From positions 208,776,640 to 208,840,639 of the forward strand of contig NC_090942.1 in the NCBI RefSeq assembly GCF_040807025.1: a DNA stretch of 64,000 bases, written 5' to 3'. Below are positions 1-18,610 of this stretch, piece after piece; position 1 is the stretch's first letter, and each line of letters starts with the position of its first letter. The notes under the pieces are model-generated. The model was not told the DNA's origin, searched no databases, and saw nothing but the letters and a program-made list of their open reading frames with translations. Both the position numbers and the translations under genes were made by a program. Source of the stretch: Struthio camelus (taxonomy: Eukaryota; Chordata; Aves; Struthioniformes; Struthionidae).

Positions 1-4554
<4,554 letters not shown>

Positions 4555-4627
4555 TTAAGCCAGCAAACAACAGCCACATTCAAATCCAAGCGCAAGATCT
4601 TTCTGGATTTTTTCCAAGCATTACTGT

Positions 4628-4700
4628 AGGTCAGATTCTCAAACCCTTACTCCGGTCACCACCGCTTTCTCCACAAACAGCTGCACCAATTAGAGCTGGA
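4628..4700. mobile_element. Possible ancient palindromic amniote repeat, remnant
   Basis: The sequence AGGTCAGATTCTCAAACCC followed by TTACTCCGGT and, a little later, CTCCACAAACAG resembles one arm of a palindromic interspersed repeat common in turtle and crocodile genomes (TCAGATTCT..CCTTACTC..CTCCACAAGTAG). Only one arm is seen. It lies about 160 bp upstream of the YAP1 exon 3 acceptor. The assignment is from memory of the consensus. Confidence 0.45.
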
Positions 4701-7700
4701 GCAATGGCGAGATAAGGCTCCACACGAATATCAGAATCTAGGTTCTTGTGCCATAACTTGTATCTATGAAGTAAATCTCTTCCTTTTCTCTTCGATTAGC
4801 AATTATTTGTCATTTTAAAATGCGACTTCAGAGTCTTTCAGACCAAGCCAGTTATGTCTGGAATCTCGAGCAGAGTCAAGTAACTTGGCATGGGGAGTTC
4901 CTCCTGCTCAGCATCTCAGCAGCTGTAATGAGCTGATTAGGAAGTAATCAGCAGTCTTTCCAAGTTTTCTGGGCATACATCACATTCTCAAGATGGATTA
5001 TTTGAGGGTCTACTCTCCTCATCACTGACAACTGAACAGCATCTCTGTGGTAATTTAAGTAACCAGCCACACTAGAACAACAACAACAAAAGTGATGTTC
5101 AGCTGCCTGTCAGTTTAACATGAAAAGCTGAGGATAGTCGGATTGTTAAGCATCTCAGCCAGCCCTCTGCAGAATTTCATGACAAAACTTCTGGAATTTA
5201 CATTTGATCTAGTCTGAGAAACTGGCAAATATATCCAACACTGTCATTCACAAAACTATCCAAGTCAACCAAAAAATAAAATGTAATGAATGATTACTTC
5301 GCTTTGAGTATGTACTTATCATGCTTTGCAAACAATTAACAAATGCAGGCTATTCCTCAACAAGCATCATGATATCTTGATACCGTAAATGAAGATTGCT
5401 CTGAATGTGGACAAAAACAAAACTATAGTACACACTAAGCTTTGACAGTAAGGCTTGCTATCAATTCACTTAGAATCGGTATAAATTAGAGCTGATAGTC
5501 AAATGGAATTGTTATTATTCAAAATAGAGCACATCATTAACTTGGCACCGTTCTTTCCTTAACGCTAATCATTCTTAAAGTTACTTTTTTCTGGATTACA
5601 TGGAATGCCCATTTCCATTTCCTTCAGCAAAACTTACATTTAATGCTGGAATACAAATTATACTGGTGACCTGAGTTCAAAAATAGGTACTCCAATTCAT
5701 ATCTCCGCCTTGTACCTGTGTTTTACTGTGTGTTGTGTGTGTATCCTGGTAAATCAGTGGGAATTCACACCGAAATATCAATCTAGCTGTAAACTTCCCA
5801 TCTTCGTGTTCTGATTCAATAACTGTACAGCAACTGCTCCTTTAAAACATGTTGCTTTAGACATTTGAAAGGAGTACATAATTCAGACTCGGTCACATTC
5901 AGCACAGACATTCTGGGACAACAACATCCGACCTCGGCACCCTGCTCTCCGCTGACTAGAAAATAACCTAAACAAGCGCCACCGGGATGAAATTCATCTG
6001 ACCAGTTTTAGGAACATATTCAAGCCTGAGGTGAATCAGGCTCCAGGAGTGCCTATTTTCTCCATCGACTACAAAGGCAACCTAAGGTAACTAGGTCAAA
6101 AACTCTGACATTAGAACAGATGAATCCAAGACTCTGTTTACGTATGTGCATGACGACTGCATCCAACAGCTCTGGTCATAAATTAAGACCTCATCCTAGG
6201 TCAAACCAGACAAATAAAACAGAATATTGTTGCCTCCCTGCTCCGAACACCTAACCTCTACGCCTAGAACTGTACTACGGAAATCTTTGCTCTGATTAAT
6301 AAACAACGTGCTCCACTGAATTACTAAAGTGTTTTCTAATTTGTTCTCTGACGTTAAAAAAAAATGACTTTTCAAAAATAAGAACTTCTGGATTTGGTTC
6401 ATTACTTCAGAGAAGTGAAAATGAACAAATACAATTTCAGGAGATCATAAAATGGAGCATTAGTCACCAAAATAACGGCTCATGTAGAATTATTTATCAC
6501 ATTCAAATCATTAAAAGGACTTTCTGTTATAAGTTGGAAAATATCATGAGTGGCTTCGAAGAGGAAGTTTTATTTTAAGACATGCAACTTTTTCGCTCTG
6601 TGTATTTTAACTCCTCTATACATGCATACAAACAATTCCTGGCCAAAAAGTTTCAGACATACTCTAGAAGAATTACAAAGTAGGGGGGAACGTCATTTGT
6701 ACAACAATATAATAGTAAACAAAGCCCTATTTTTCATCCATATGGCAAGTACTGCCAGTTTTCCCTCGTGGATAGGAAACGCTTTATTACTGCAGCACCA
6801 ATTTAAATGGCGCTGCTGCCACGCTAACTTCCATGACACAGTTTAACACAGGCAATACTAAGTACACTTGCATCTTTGGTTGCATACTTCTTCCAACATT
6901 CAGCTCCACTGAGAAACATCTGTTAACTGCAGCAAGACTTCTTTATTTCCTTTTTAGCCTATTTATTAACATAGTAGGGCACTATATAGTAAAGATTGAC
7001 CTATAACCCCTCTACACATTGGATTATACGTACACTTTCATACTATAAAATGTTTTTTTCTTTTCCTGCTGGTCAGTTCTACAAAGTAATGAAAGCAGGT
7101 GAAGATAATACACATGCAAAAACACTGCACAGAAATACTTCAAAGATCGTGTTTAAATTACAGTACCAGCATGTATCACTCCTCCCCTGTATTTCCCATT
7201 TGTCAAGTGTGCTTAACTCAGTTCTGGGAACAGTGCAAACTGTGGGAAAACACCACTTCATCCAAGATTACACATTTGTTTATTTGCATTTAACTCCCAT
7301 AAAAACACATACAATATATATTTATAAAATATGTGCCTACAAGGGACATTTTATTTTATAACTTTCATCATGTTATCACTATTTAAGCATTGAGTAATAA
7401 AAAAAGTTGTCTTATTGCATTACAGAATCGTATTTGCAGAGTGAACTACTGGAACAGACAAAAACCCCCACCAACTCTCCTCAACAAATCTGAAATTGGA
7501 TAGATGAACGGACCATGGAATAAGCAGTTTCAAAACTATAGCAGATTTTGTGCACAAGGGCAGCATTATTGATTCCTCAAGACTGCTCAAGCGTACCATG
7601 CAGAGTACGATTAATGTTCGTGTGGAGTTATGAACATGGTCAGCTATTTCAGCCAGCGGGCTCCGTAGCTAAGCATTACTTGAGAAAAGTCAGTCCCTCA

Positions 7701-7856
7701 CTAAAACTCCCTAACTAGTGTTTCTCTTAGAAGAAAGAGTGACAGAGAAAACAAGTCTCAAAGCAAGCTGATTACATTAAAATCATACTAGTCGTAAGGT
7801 TGATTCAATAAAAGGCAACTCTTTGTCCTGTCTCTCTCAATTCCTTGCCTCCTGAC

Positions 7857-9268
7857 AGAATCACAGAATCGTTTAGGTTGGAAGGGACCTCTGGAGATCA
7901 TCTAGTCCAACCTCCCTGCTCAAGCAGGGTCACCTAGAGCATATTGCCCAGGATCACATCCAGACGGCTTTTGAACATCTCCAGGGAAGGAGACTCCACC
8001 ACCTCTCTGGGCAACCTGTTCCAATGCTCAGTCACCCTCACAGGGAAGAAGTTTTTTCTCAGGTTCAGATGGAACTTCCTGTGGTTCAGTTTCTGCCCAC
8101 TGCCTCTTGTCCTGTCGCTGGGCACCACGGAGAAGAGGCTGGCCTCATCCTCTTGACACTCCCCCTTCAGATACTTGTACACGTTGATGAGATCCCCTCT
8201 CAATCTTCTCTTCTCCAGGCTGAACAGGCCCAGCTCTTGCAGTCTTTCTTCATAGGAGAGATGCTCCAGCCCTCTAATCATCTTGGTAGCCCTCCGCTGG
8301 ACTCTCTCCAGGAGTGCCATGTCTCTCTTGTACTGGGGAGCCCAGAACTGGACACAGTCCTCCAGGTGAGGCCTCCCCAGGGCTGAGGAGAGGGGCAGGA
8401 TCACCTCCCTCCACCTGCTGGCAACACTCTGCCTAACGCACCCCAGGAGACCATTGGCCTTCTTGGCCACAAGGGCACGCTGCTGGCTCGTGCTTCACTT
8501 GTTGTCCACCAGCACTCCCAGGTCCTTCTCGGCAGAGCTACTTTCCAGCAGGTCAACCCCCAGCCTGTCCTGGTGCCTGGGATTATTCCTCCCTGGGTGC
8601 AGGACCTTGCACTTGCCTTTGTTGAACTTCAGGAGGTTCCTCTCCGCCCAGCTCTCCAGCCTGTCCAGGTCCCTCTGAAGGGCAGCACAGTCTTCTGGTG
8701 CGTCAGCCACTCCTCCCAGTTTAGTCTCATCAGCAAACTTGCTGAGGGTGCACTCTGTCCCTTCCTCCAGGTCATTGATGAATATATTGAACAAGACTGG
8801 ACCCAGCACTGACCCCTGGGGGACACCACTAGCCACAGGCCTCCAACTTGACTCTGCGCCATTCACCACAACCCTCTGAGCTCGGCCATCCAGCCAGTTC
8901 TCAATCCACCTCACCGTCCACTCATCCAGCCCACACTTCCTGAGTTTCCCTACAAGGATGTGATGGGAGACAGTGTCAAAAGCCTTGCTCAAGTCCAGGG
9001 AGACAACATCCACTGCTCTGCCCTCATCTACCCAGCCACTCATTCCGTCATAGAAGGCTATAACATTGGTCAAGCATGATTTCCCTTTGGTGAATCCATG
9101 CTGACTACTCCTGATCACCTTCTTGTCCTCCAGATGCTTAGTGATGACCTCCAGGAGGAGCTGTTCCATCACCTTTCCAGGGATGGAGGTGAGGCTGACA
9201 GGCCTGTAGTTTCCTGGCTCCTCCTTCTTGCCCTTTTTGAAGACTGGCGTGACATTGGCTTTCTTTTT
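7857..9268 (-). mobile_element. 5'-truncated CR1 LINE in YAP1 intron 2
   Basis: A non-LTR retrotransposon lies in the same orientation as YAP1. The right end is truncated inside ORF2, just upstream of [11 protein letters not shown]. The left end carries the CR1 3' UTR, seen on plus as GTTGGAAGGGACCT and ATCATCTAGTCCAACC, and ends in two ATTCTGTG-type units at about 7857-7872, the 3' hallmark of avian CR1. About 1.4 kb of the usual 4.5-kb element remains. Flanking target-site duplications are not evident, as is usual for CR1. There is one in-frame stop and no obvious frameshift, so it is not among the oldest copies. Confidence 0.95.
7934..9268 (-). pseudogene. CR1 ORF2 remnant (reverse transcriptase and C-terminal region)
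   Basis: The frame reads from the reverse transcriptase finger region to the C-terminus, ending near LDVILGNML with the stop at 7934-7936. Visible RT motifs are [22 protein letters not shown], the motif A region [33 protein letters not shown], and motif C written FADET where active CR1 has FADDT; the Glu codon is at 8726-8728. An in-frame TGA at 8495-8497 replaces a residue after VDNK. Reading resumes in the same frame (STSQQ then ALVAKKANG), followed by the C-terminal [10 protein letters not shown] and [16 protein letters not shown] segments. The endonuclease domain and ORF1 are missing. It is a non-functional fragment. Confidence 0.93.
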
Positions 9269-9433
9269 CTGACCCACATACCATTTTCCCCCTATCTTCA
9301 CCCTTCTCTTCCACCTCCATCAAACCATACTCCTTGCATAAACTGCTTTTCCTCATCTCCCTGGTCCATATCCTGAATTTTTGGAAGGGAAACAAAGCTA
9401 GAGAGACAGACAAAAAACAAAACAAAAAAGAAG

Positions 9434-9459
9434 TTTTTTTTTTTTTTTTTTTTTTTTTT
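9434..9459 (+). repeat. T26 homopolymer
   Basis: A run of 26 T lies about 165 bp beyond the truncated end of the CR1 element. It is not part of CR1, which does not end in poly(A). Confidence 0.9.
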
Positions 9460-12103
9460 ACAACTTTGAAACTACACTAATCAACCTAAGGAATGTAACA
9501 CAAGTAGTCATTTACATGGATACATTTTCAAAAGTTATTCATTGACAAATACCAACTTTAAAAGAAAAAAAAACAGATATTCATTTTAAGCATATAAACA
9601 CCATCGCTGCAGTTAAGAATTATAATTTCTAATTGAAAGAAATATTTTTTTGGCATTAACACAATATTTTACATGCCAGAAGATTTGTCAAATTGAATTT
9701 CTAACCAAAATTTAAATAGATATCAAAAACAAAACAAAAACACAAAATCAGGGAGAAGGAGCAGATTCAGAGGGAGGAAAAATATTTATTACTTGTTTAC
9801 TGAAAGTAATCTTTAGATGCTAATAGACTAACATAAAAAAAATTCCTACAAACCACGAACTTATGTGCCTTCACGCCAGCTGTGACACGAACATCGAACG
9901 CCATGTCAGAAACAGATTAACACAAAAGGACACTCAACGATTACTTAAATCCTTCAGAAGCTTTAGGAGGCACATATCCAGCTGATGTATTCAACCAGTC
10001 ATCAACTATAAATGTTATTTCTGCAGTACTGCAAATATAATGTTCCTGTTTCTGGATACTCTTCTCAAAGTAGGTTAAGGACTTCACTCATTCAATGTAA
10101 TTCTCACTTACTATTAAACCACACTTCACCCAGAACTTCAGTTCTTCTGCAATATGATTTGGATTGAGAACTTTCCTTTCACGAGAAAGGATCTTACCTA
10201 AAAAGATAAAATATTACTAACTTGATCAGCTTAGAAATTGTCAGATCATTATACCAAAACGTGTGATAGAAGTGTGTCCTTAGGGAGAAAAGCAAAGAAC
10301 AGTATACAGATATCCTAATTTTAGGTACTAGATAAATATACTGCATGAAATCTCTGCAGCAGCAAAAACTGAACAGGTCTGTATGATGTAAACATAAAAG
10401 GAGACAAATAAGGCAGAATAAATCATCCTGCACTTCTCTCTGCAGTTTGGACATGATTCTGCGTAAAAGGATGTTCCAGAACATGTAGGCAAAAGCTTTC
10501 AGAAATTTTCAGAAAGAAAATTTGTTGTTCAGTCTAAAAGTGTCCCCATAAGGGACAAGACTGGCATTTCTTTCTCAGTATTCAGTAATGTCCATATGTC
10601 TTACTACATAGCCAAGCCTTAAATTTTATGTCTGACTGAGAAAATTTGTAGTCTCCAGTAGAGGTGACTGCAACTGGGACTTCAATGTTTAGGTTTTTGA
10701 GGCTGTTTTAAGATTTCACTGGAAATACTTTTTTATTAAAAACAAAACACAAACACGCGCCAACCACATCACGATAGACCTACCAAAAACCTGTTGAAGT
10801 AACTTGGCATCACGCACTTTTTATAGTAGCGGTGGATGGGAAAGCCTTTATGTAACACAAGCAAGTACACAAATGAAGTTAAACCTTACTATTTTTGACT
10901 TTTGGTGTAAAATTTCAACTTTTCATTGGACCCTGAACATGAACCTATGTGAATCTATGGTTCAATTTTACCCTAAACGACTGAGCTACAGATGCTCTCT
11001 TTTCATATTTTTTCCCTTGTCTTCTCAGCCAGCTTTTATGTTGCTGGTTTCCTCAATTTACATACTATGTAACAATCTGGAAAGTTTTCCCCGTTTATTT
11101 ATCTAAGAGCCTTACAGATTAGACAACTCATGACTATTGTATCGGTTCGTAAATGCTATTACTGAATTATTTTAGAACTCTCATCAGTATGTTCCAATCC
11201 AGTATGACTGAACATATATATCAGGACTGAACACACTTACTGAAAGTTAGTTCTTCTATTGGCAGTGGGTGAACATAAGCAAGTATTTCCGATCTTGAAA
11301 CTACCATAAATTCTCTCAGAGAACCCACTTTAGACTAAATTCTTTGCCAAATCTTCTGAAAACTTGCACTGTTTCGAGGCAGTTTAAGCTATCTGCAAGA
11401 TACCCACTGAAGACATCCTGCTAGAAGGCAGAGAAGAAACCAGAATATCTACTACTTCAGAGAAAAAAGCCTCTAAGAGAGAATCCCGAATGCAGTAGTC
11501 TGACTGTAAGACAGTTGTGAAAGTGACAGTTTCTGCTAACTCAACAACAGAGCTAGACAAAAGTTCCTCACAGGGGCAGTAATAGCTGGAAAGCCAAAAT
11601 TAGCCTGCAAAGGTAGATGGGCTAGGGGACCCCACAGGTGAATTTTTCAAGGTTCGGTTTAGATATGGGACAGAAAAAAAAAGTTTTAGAGTAGAACCAG
11701 CCTGGGCATGAACTGCTTTTATTACCACTCTCAAAAACCTGGAGTGTAGCATGCAGAGGTTTCTGGCTTTTGACTAATGATGCTGTTAGGGAGACTATTA
11801 CACACAATGGAGTGGGTTCAGCTTCACCTGAGGGCAGAAGCTGTGACATTCTTTGGGCACTCTTTTCCTTTTTCTTTCTTTTTTTTTTTTTTTTAAACCC
11901 TATTCAGGGGATTTCAAGAATTGGGAAAAGATTAAAGCAAGAAACTAACTCTCCAAATATATCAGTGTTTTTAATTAAGAGTTGCTGACTTAAAAGTGGT
12001 ATGGTTCCCTGCAAATGGTATAATAGAAGGTTACAGATTTATACTTTAATATTACAACATTGTTTCAAGTGACACAAATTGTAGCTTAAACCAGCAACAG
12101 TTT

Positions 12104-12126
12104 AAAAAAAAAAAAAAAAAAAAAAA
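12104..12126 (+). repeat. A23 homopolymer
   Basis: A run of 23 A lies in YAP1 intron 2 with no recognised element attached. Confidence 0.9.
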
Positions 12127-15100
12127 GCCTGAAGAGGATGTGAGACAGCTCTGTCAGCAATTCTCTATATTGCCAATTCAGTATTCCATCAATACTTTGC
12201 TAAATTGGCACCACTATTAAGCAAGGAGGTACACTCAAAACAGTTCAAGGTCCTTAAGGACTTTCCAGTTGTCTTTGTAAATAACAAATTTAACAAAAAG
12301 AAAGGCTGTTGGTCACTCGGCAACAAAGATCTGATAGGCAGAGAGAGATGGTATTCCACCTATCGGTTGGGAAAGCACTGTATTTTCACTTGTCCTCTCC
12401 ATATTTAGTTGCAAGGCTTCTTTAGGTTTCAGCATTATTACAACCTAATATATATAAAAGCACCTAGCAGTAAGATTTAGAACCCCTTAATCTGACCTTC
12501 TCCTCAAAAATAACAGAAAAATGCCCTAAAGCTCTTACCACGGTTTATTTCTTCAGGATAGTAATGCGTCCAGCCACAGCCTGTTTCAAGGAAACAGAAA
12601 CGTGGACAAAGTTTCTGTATGCTTATATTGCTGCAGTACACAATACAGAGATATTTTTGTTTTTATCATTTTCTCTCTTGCCGCTGACAGGCTTTTATAT
12701 CTCAAACTGAACAAAGCCCATGTTGGACTAATTGATTTATGCTACCAATGTCCTCAAACCATACCAGTTATAGGATGATAGAGAGTATACTGCCGATATG
12801 ATGATGCAGGCAGCCCTATCCTACTTTCAGCTTGCAAAAGCATATCCTAAAATCAATATGCAATCGTTAAGTGTGCAATCAGGTGTTGTGTCACAGCTAT
12901 GATTTCATTAACTTTGAGTAAGAACACAAGCAGGGTGTATTAGAAGAATGGTGAGCACAAAGATCCTACTGACAGCCACAACACCAGGTGGGAACACAGA
13001 TCTTAAGAGCTCTATCCCCTCCATTAATAAAAATATCAGAGAGAACTGTGGCATATACTACCCAAATATACGTTTAGGCTGCAAAAATTTGTTCAGCAAA
13101 TGAATGGCTTGGATCTGAATTAGAATGAAGGAGCAAGGAGAAAAGTAATCTTAAACGTCTCTGACAAAAGCCTAATTGGTGCAGAAACAGATTTTGCACA
13201 AAGTCCCTAATAGTCAGGAAAGTTCTTCTAGACTTCTTTAGGAGTTTATTGCTACTAGGAGTTTACTCTTTAGGAATTCATTCCTACAGTGAGTCCACCT
13301 TGCAAGATGCTAAGAACCATGAGAAGTTCCTGAAAGTACATCTCATAAAAGAATGCACATGGATATACGAGTTACAACGTTTTTACAGATACACAAAATA
13401 CAACATTCAATATTATGGTATCCAAAGGCAGTCTTTATTAGCACGCATCTACATGCTGACAATACAGATACGTGCTCTACAATATAGATACATTAAGGAG
13501 TTAACATTAAGCTTAGAATAGTCAGTATCTGGCTGTTTTGGGGTGGCAACACAGTACTGCCCTTTCTTAAAAGAGCACTCTCAAAAAGGCCCCCGCTTCA
13601 GAGAAGCAACGGACAGTGAACAGTAGGCAGTCTAACCATACATGCCTGACTACTGAAAGAGCTGAAGGCAGGCAAAGTTCAAAGGTTTCCCAAGGCAGCC
13701 TCACTCTTACTACAACACACTCTCAAAACAACTGCCATTTGCCCAAACAAAAACAGAAGTCGTAACGTGCTTCTTTTTGGATTTATTCTTTCTCCTGTTC
13801 CTCTTTCCAATCTGCACAGAAGGATCACACTAGAAAAAAAACGGGGCTAATATAACAACACTTAAAACATTTCAAACTCATCCTCAAACTTACGATTCTC
13901 AGACTCCTATGAGGATTTCCAAAACTAAAAAAAATATATTCCTGAGTTTCAGAAAAAGGAAATATGAGGACATCTTTATTTTCAAGGCCCTTTCTATCTC
14001 TGAGAACTACAAGAAATAGCAGTATTATACAAACTGAAAAAAAAGCCTTTGGTCTCATAGTTTTTTTTTTTTTTTTTTAAACCGGTTCAGTCATTTTCTG
14101 AATTCCATAGGGCTAAACGTTATGATCACATTTATTTATTTAATTTTAAACTTGCCCTGTCAGTTCCACAGATCAAAAAGGGACTATATTTAAAAGAAAC
14201 CTCCTCATCTCTCCCCCACACAAAGATACAAAGTTTGTTTCCTGTGGTAGCACACTTAGGTTTCCTTCTCCTTAATTTTAGATGAAAGAGAGAAAGATAT
14301 CACTAAAGAGGGCAAATCTAAAGGAAGAACTGCCTCTGCTGCTATTTCAAGGGAAATTACTGGACTCAACCTCACAGACATTCTCCAATGCCCTTACTTA
14401 GAAAGCACGGACAACACCTTCTCAAAATGCAACCATTTTCTCTTCTGTAATAATAAAGACAGGACTAAACAAACACTAACTTTCACATTATTAAGGGAAG
14501 CGTAGACAATTTTCGGAAGTGATGGGCCGTGAATCCCTTACCACTTTCTTGTCCTTTTATCTCTGTGATTCTTTCTCATTTCTCTCTCCCTATTTAGCTC
14601 TTTAAAGGAAACAAAGAAAGTAAGAGAAAACTTAAACGCTTTTTTTTTGCATGAGCAGGATCCAAGCAATTTTACGCCCCTTTCCGTATGCCCTATTTTT
14701 GGTTGCCTGAAGCTTTGCAAGTCTGAGCGGCCTGCCTAAGCATGCCGCAAAAAAAGCTGCTGTAGCCAGCTGCCTTAGTATCTAAAGGGGGTTCCTAGCA
14801 ATCCTGTTGAACAGCCCTGAGGCTAGCCACCACCAAAGAAAGCAAAATATTAAGATAAAAAGATTCTTCACTTTCCTTCCTTACTGCTCTAAGTAGGAAG
14901 TCTCAGAGGGCAGTTCAGACAGGTTGCTTGAGTCTTCAGACAATGTTTGCTCCCACATTGCCTTGACAGGATAGGCTCCGACTCTAAGAAACCATCACGT
15001 AAGACCTACTGTAAGTCAATGCATAGCTTTTTTTGTTGCAAGGAATAAGGGAAACCTTTTTTTCTTACTGCTAAAATTATTAATATTGACAACTATTTTT

Positions 15101-18100
15101 AATGTATGCTTCAGAATTGCCACTGCACACCTTAAATTGATCTACTGTTTTTGTGTTCCAATTTTAATCACACAAATAGTCTTATGCACTATCTTCTCAT
15201 CTAAGACCTTCAGGAAGGCTTAGCAAACAAGAACTCCCCTACTTCCTTGCTCCATACATGCGTATTTTGGTAACTGTATCCAACTTTTTAAAAATATTTT
15301 TCTAATTGTTAAATATTTTCCCCCCTTTTTACTTCCACTTCCTGTATTACAATTTTCTTCCTCCCTTTTTGGGCTCCTCCTTATCATCTCCTCTCAGGTA
15401 GAGCTTGTTATATTTCCAATTCAGACAAATACCACGTGTTGCTGAGGTTAGAGGCAATTACTCATGTCCATGAAGACTTCCCAGACTGCCATAGAAAACA
15501 AAGAAGAAAATCTTCCGAAAACAAGTTGCTGCCTGAGTTAGTACTTAGGAGCTATCTGCAGAGCCAACTGCAGGCACTCCTGCATACTATATTTTTCACC
15601 ACCAGATTATTCCTTATCATCCCCCACACCTCAGCTCCCTGGCAACAGATTTCTCAAGTTCCAATGCACCAGAAGCAACAGATTTCTCATCCACCAAATA
15701 GAACATAGTGACTAAAGAATATGGTTTGAAAAGTTATTTTTATTTTACTCATTTAACCTGTGCTAACAAAGACAATACAAAGTAAAAAGATGGGATGAGA
15801 TTAAGCCACTTAGTGTACACAGTTTAAAATAACAGCTATTATAAATAAATGCATAACATGCTTAAATATAATTATTATATTCATTCCAAAAAGTGACCTA
15901 GTAAATATTTTCAAGCCAAAGAGTTTCAAGTTGCAGGTTCGGTATTTCCTCTTCACCACTGACAATGAGTTCAAACAGTATCAGTTAAAAAAAAAAAAAA
16001 ACAAAAAAACACAAGAACAACTCGGAGCTCATGGTGTTAAATAAACAATGCAAGGTAAAGCTAATTTTGAACTCAAAAAAAACATTGAAGACTATGTAAA
16101 TATGCTGTAAGAAATTTAGAAACAAATTGTGTTTTCATTTCAACTTTCAGAAACCAGTAAGCAGAAATTTTCATTTCTATTTTGTTATTTGGTCATGCAT
16201 TTTAGGAAGTGATAAATAAATTTGAACTCTGACAGTGAAATTACCAGGAGCAAAACAAATCCTGTGTTCTTTCTAGAAATAAAAAAATAGAGACCTATGT
16301 ATCTTCTAAGGCTATTTACATCTTTAATATAGTGCATAAGAACGTCTTCAAAAAAGAAGCTACCTTTTAATTTATTCCAAACAATAAATACCAATACCTC
16401 AACTTATATATACGTCATCCGCAATAGCTCAAAAAAGCCTTTGTTTTTTGAGTATCTTTTGGTATAGACAGAAAACTAAAAAGAGTGTTTATGAATATTT
16501 TAATGCACAGGAGTTTATTCAAAAACAAACGAGAAACAAAGAAGTAACACTCACTGTCAGTCAGTGCTTCCCCATGACCTATCCCTTTCTATTCCAAACG
16601 CTCTCCCTTATCAAGCTCCCTTGGCTTTTCCCTTTTTGCCTGCAAAATTTGAGAGCTAGTTCAAAAATTCCCTTCCCAGTAGGGGAGCTTTTTTGACCAG
16701 GTTTAAGTCACCTTGAACTCTTGGACACACTGAACTCCTTTAATCTCTTCTAAAAGACAGGTTTTTCTATAGCTATAAGCGTTCTTATCACTATTTTCCA
16801 GGGCTACTTTTGACCCATGTTCACCAAACAAGTGGCCATGACTGTCACGATTAGAGGGCTTTAAGCCTCTCAATTCAGATAAAATTGTAACTGAAAGCTC
16901 TAAAATTTATTTTGTTTCTATTTGCTCAGGTTTGGCTCACTCAGTAGCTAGCATGTAAAATTACAAATACAAAACGTAATTCTTCTATAACCCGTGCTTG
17001 AAAGACATTGCTACTGATCTCAGAAGTGACAATACATACTAGCATTTGTCAACCATTTCAACAACCAAGCAACAGGACACAACTTTTTTTTTAGAGCTCA
17101 GAGTTAACAGAACCATAATCATCTCAGAGCTTCTCACAGAGCAAGCCTCTCTATAGGTCTACCCGACACACACCTGCCAGGACAAGCAGTGAGAGCTGCA
17201 AACAAATGGATGATTACAACATGCTTCCGCGGCAGAAACTCACTGCCGCAGCAAACTTCAGATGCCAAAAGTATAAATGGGCTAAAAAGGACTACATGTA
17301 TTCATGGAGAATACGTCCACTGTTGGTCTTCTAAACTAGTAATCTAAATTACCATCTAGATAGCAATCTCCAGACCAGAAGGTCCGAAACCAGTACTTTC
17401 AGGCAAAAAGGAGGCTATAAAGGGAGGGGAATGACATTCCCTTACTTCTTTTAAAATTAACATCCCTCCAGAGGCATTCACAATTAGCCTATAAAAACCT
17501 AATTGAGCTAATATAGTCCTTTAGCGTGCCCTGCTCCAGTATTTTTTAACATTCTCACAAAATGGCTGATCTGTATTTAGTGATTTAAACCACTTGCTTC
17601 CAGTCACCATGTACTGAAAGTTTTGAAAACAGATGGCATTTTCCCTTACCTAGTTTGTTTTCAGAAGGAGGAAGCCAACCATCCTGCTCTTCAGCTCCCC
17701 ATTTCTTAATTTTGAACTGAAAGCCTTGAATAAACTGCAAAAGTAAACGCTCCCTTGGCTAATGCTGCCCAAGCTGAGGTTTAACACTTCAGATTTCCAG
17801 GTACTTATCCAGCAGCTTCCTTCCAGAATTTATCACACTCTAAATATTCAGTAGTAAACACATACTACCTAGCGTTATCTTTAAAATTTATCAGATCAGA
17901 TCATAATTTTAAAGTTAATTTCAAAGTCTTTTTGAAGTAAACTGTACATAAAAAAACTATTTCTAGTGACCATGCTCTACACGTCGTTCCACAAGTTAGC
18001 ACATTATTTTTATTCTCATCATTTATTTTCAATAGTTCATAATCCTTTAAGCACATTTTCAGAAAACTATTTCTTCAGAAAATTGGTAAATTGTTACATT

Positions 18101-18586
18101 CAAACGAGAAATAAATGGGACTGTTAAGGATCTGAGCATATCATACAAGCAGGTTTCTTGTAGTTTCTAGAACATATTTCATATATTTAGAAAAATAGGA
18201 AAAAAAATTGCATCACAAGGGCAGAAAACATACCACGAAAGAAAGACAAAATAAGCATTATGAAACTGTGACCTAGAGGACAAGGCCCTGGACTGAGTGG
18301 GCTCTGTTTCACAGTTCTCATTCCTTTGTGCTCCACTTTTCCCGACCTCTGACTTGACTCCTTATGTTCCAGCTTCCTCAGTATTTCAGTCTTATCTGCC
18401 TAACTGAATGGGCCTTGACTGCAGTCCTGTATACTAGCAGCCTATCTGGCAACTCTCATACCTTTACTATAGGGAACAGCTGCTTGGACAGCAAGCATCA
18501 TTCCAACAGCCAAATACCACCTTCTGTGCTGGAGCACGCACAGAGCTGGCTGGAAGCTGCTGCTGTTGCCAATGCTGCCTCCACGT

Positions 18587-18610
18587 GAGAGGAGGAGGAG
18601 GAGGAGGAGG
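18587..18610 (+). repeat. (GGA)n trinucleotide repeat
   Basis: About seven GGA units lie in YAP1 intron 2. The Arg-rich and Leu-rich open frames across it come from this repeat. Confidence 0.88.

Noticed and set aside
7944..8812. Plus-strand open frames over the CR1 element
   Set aside because: They are antisense shadows of the CR1 reverse-transcriptase frame.
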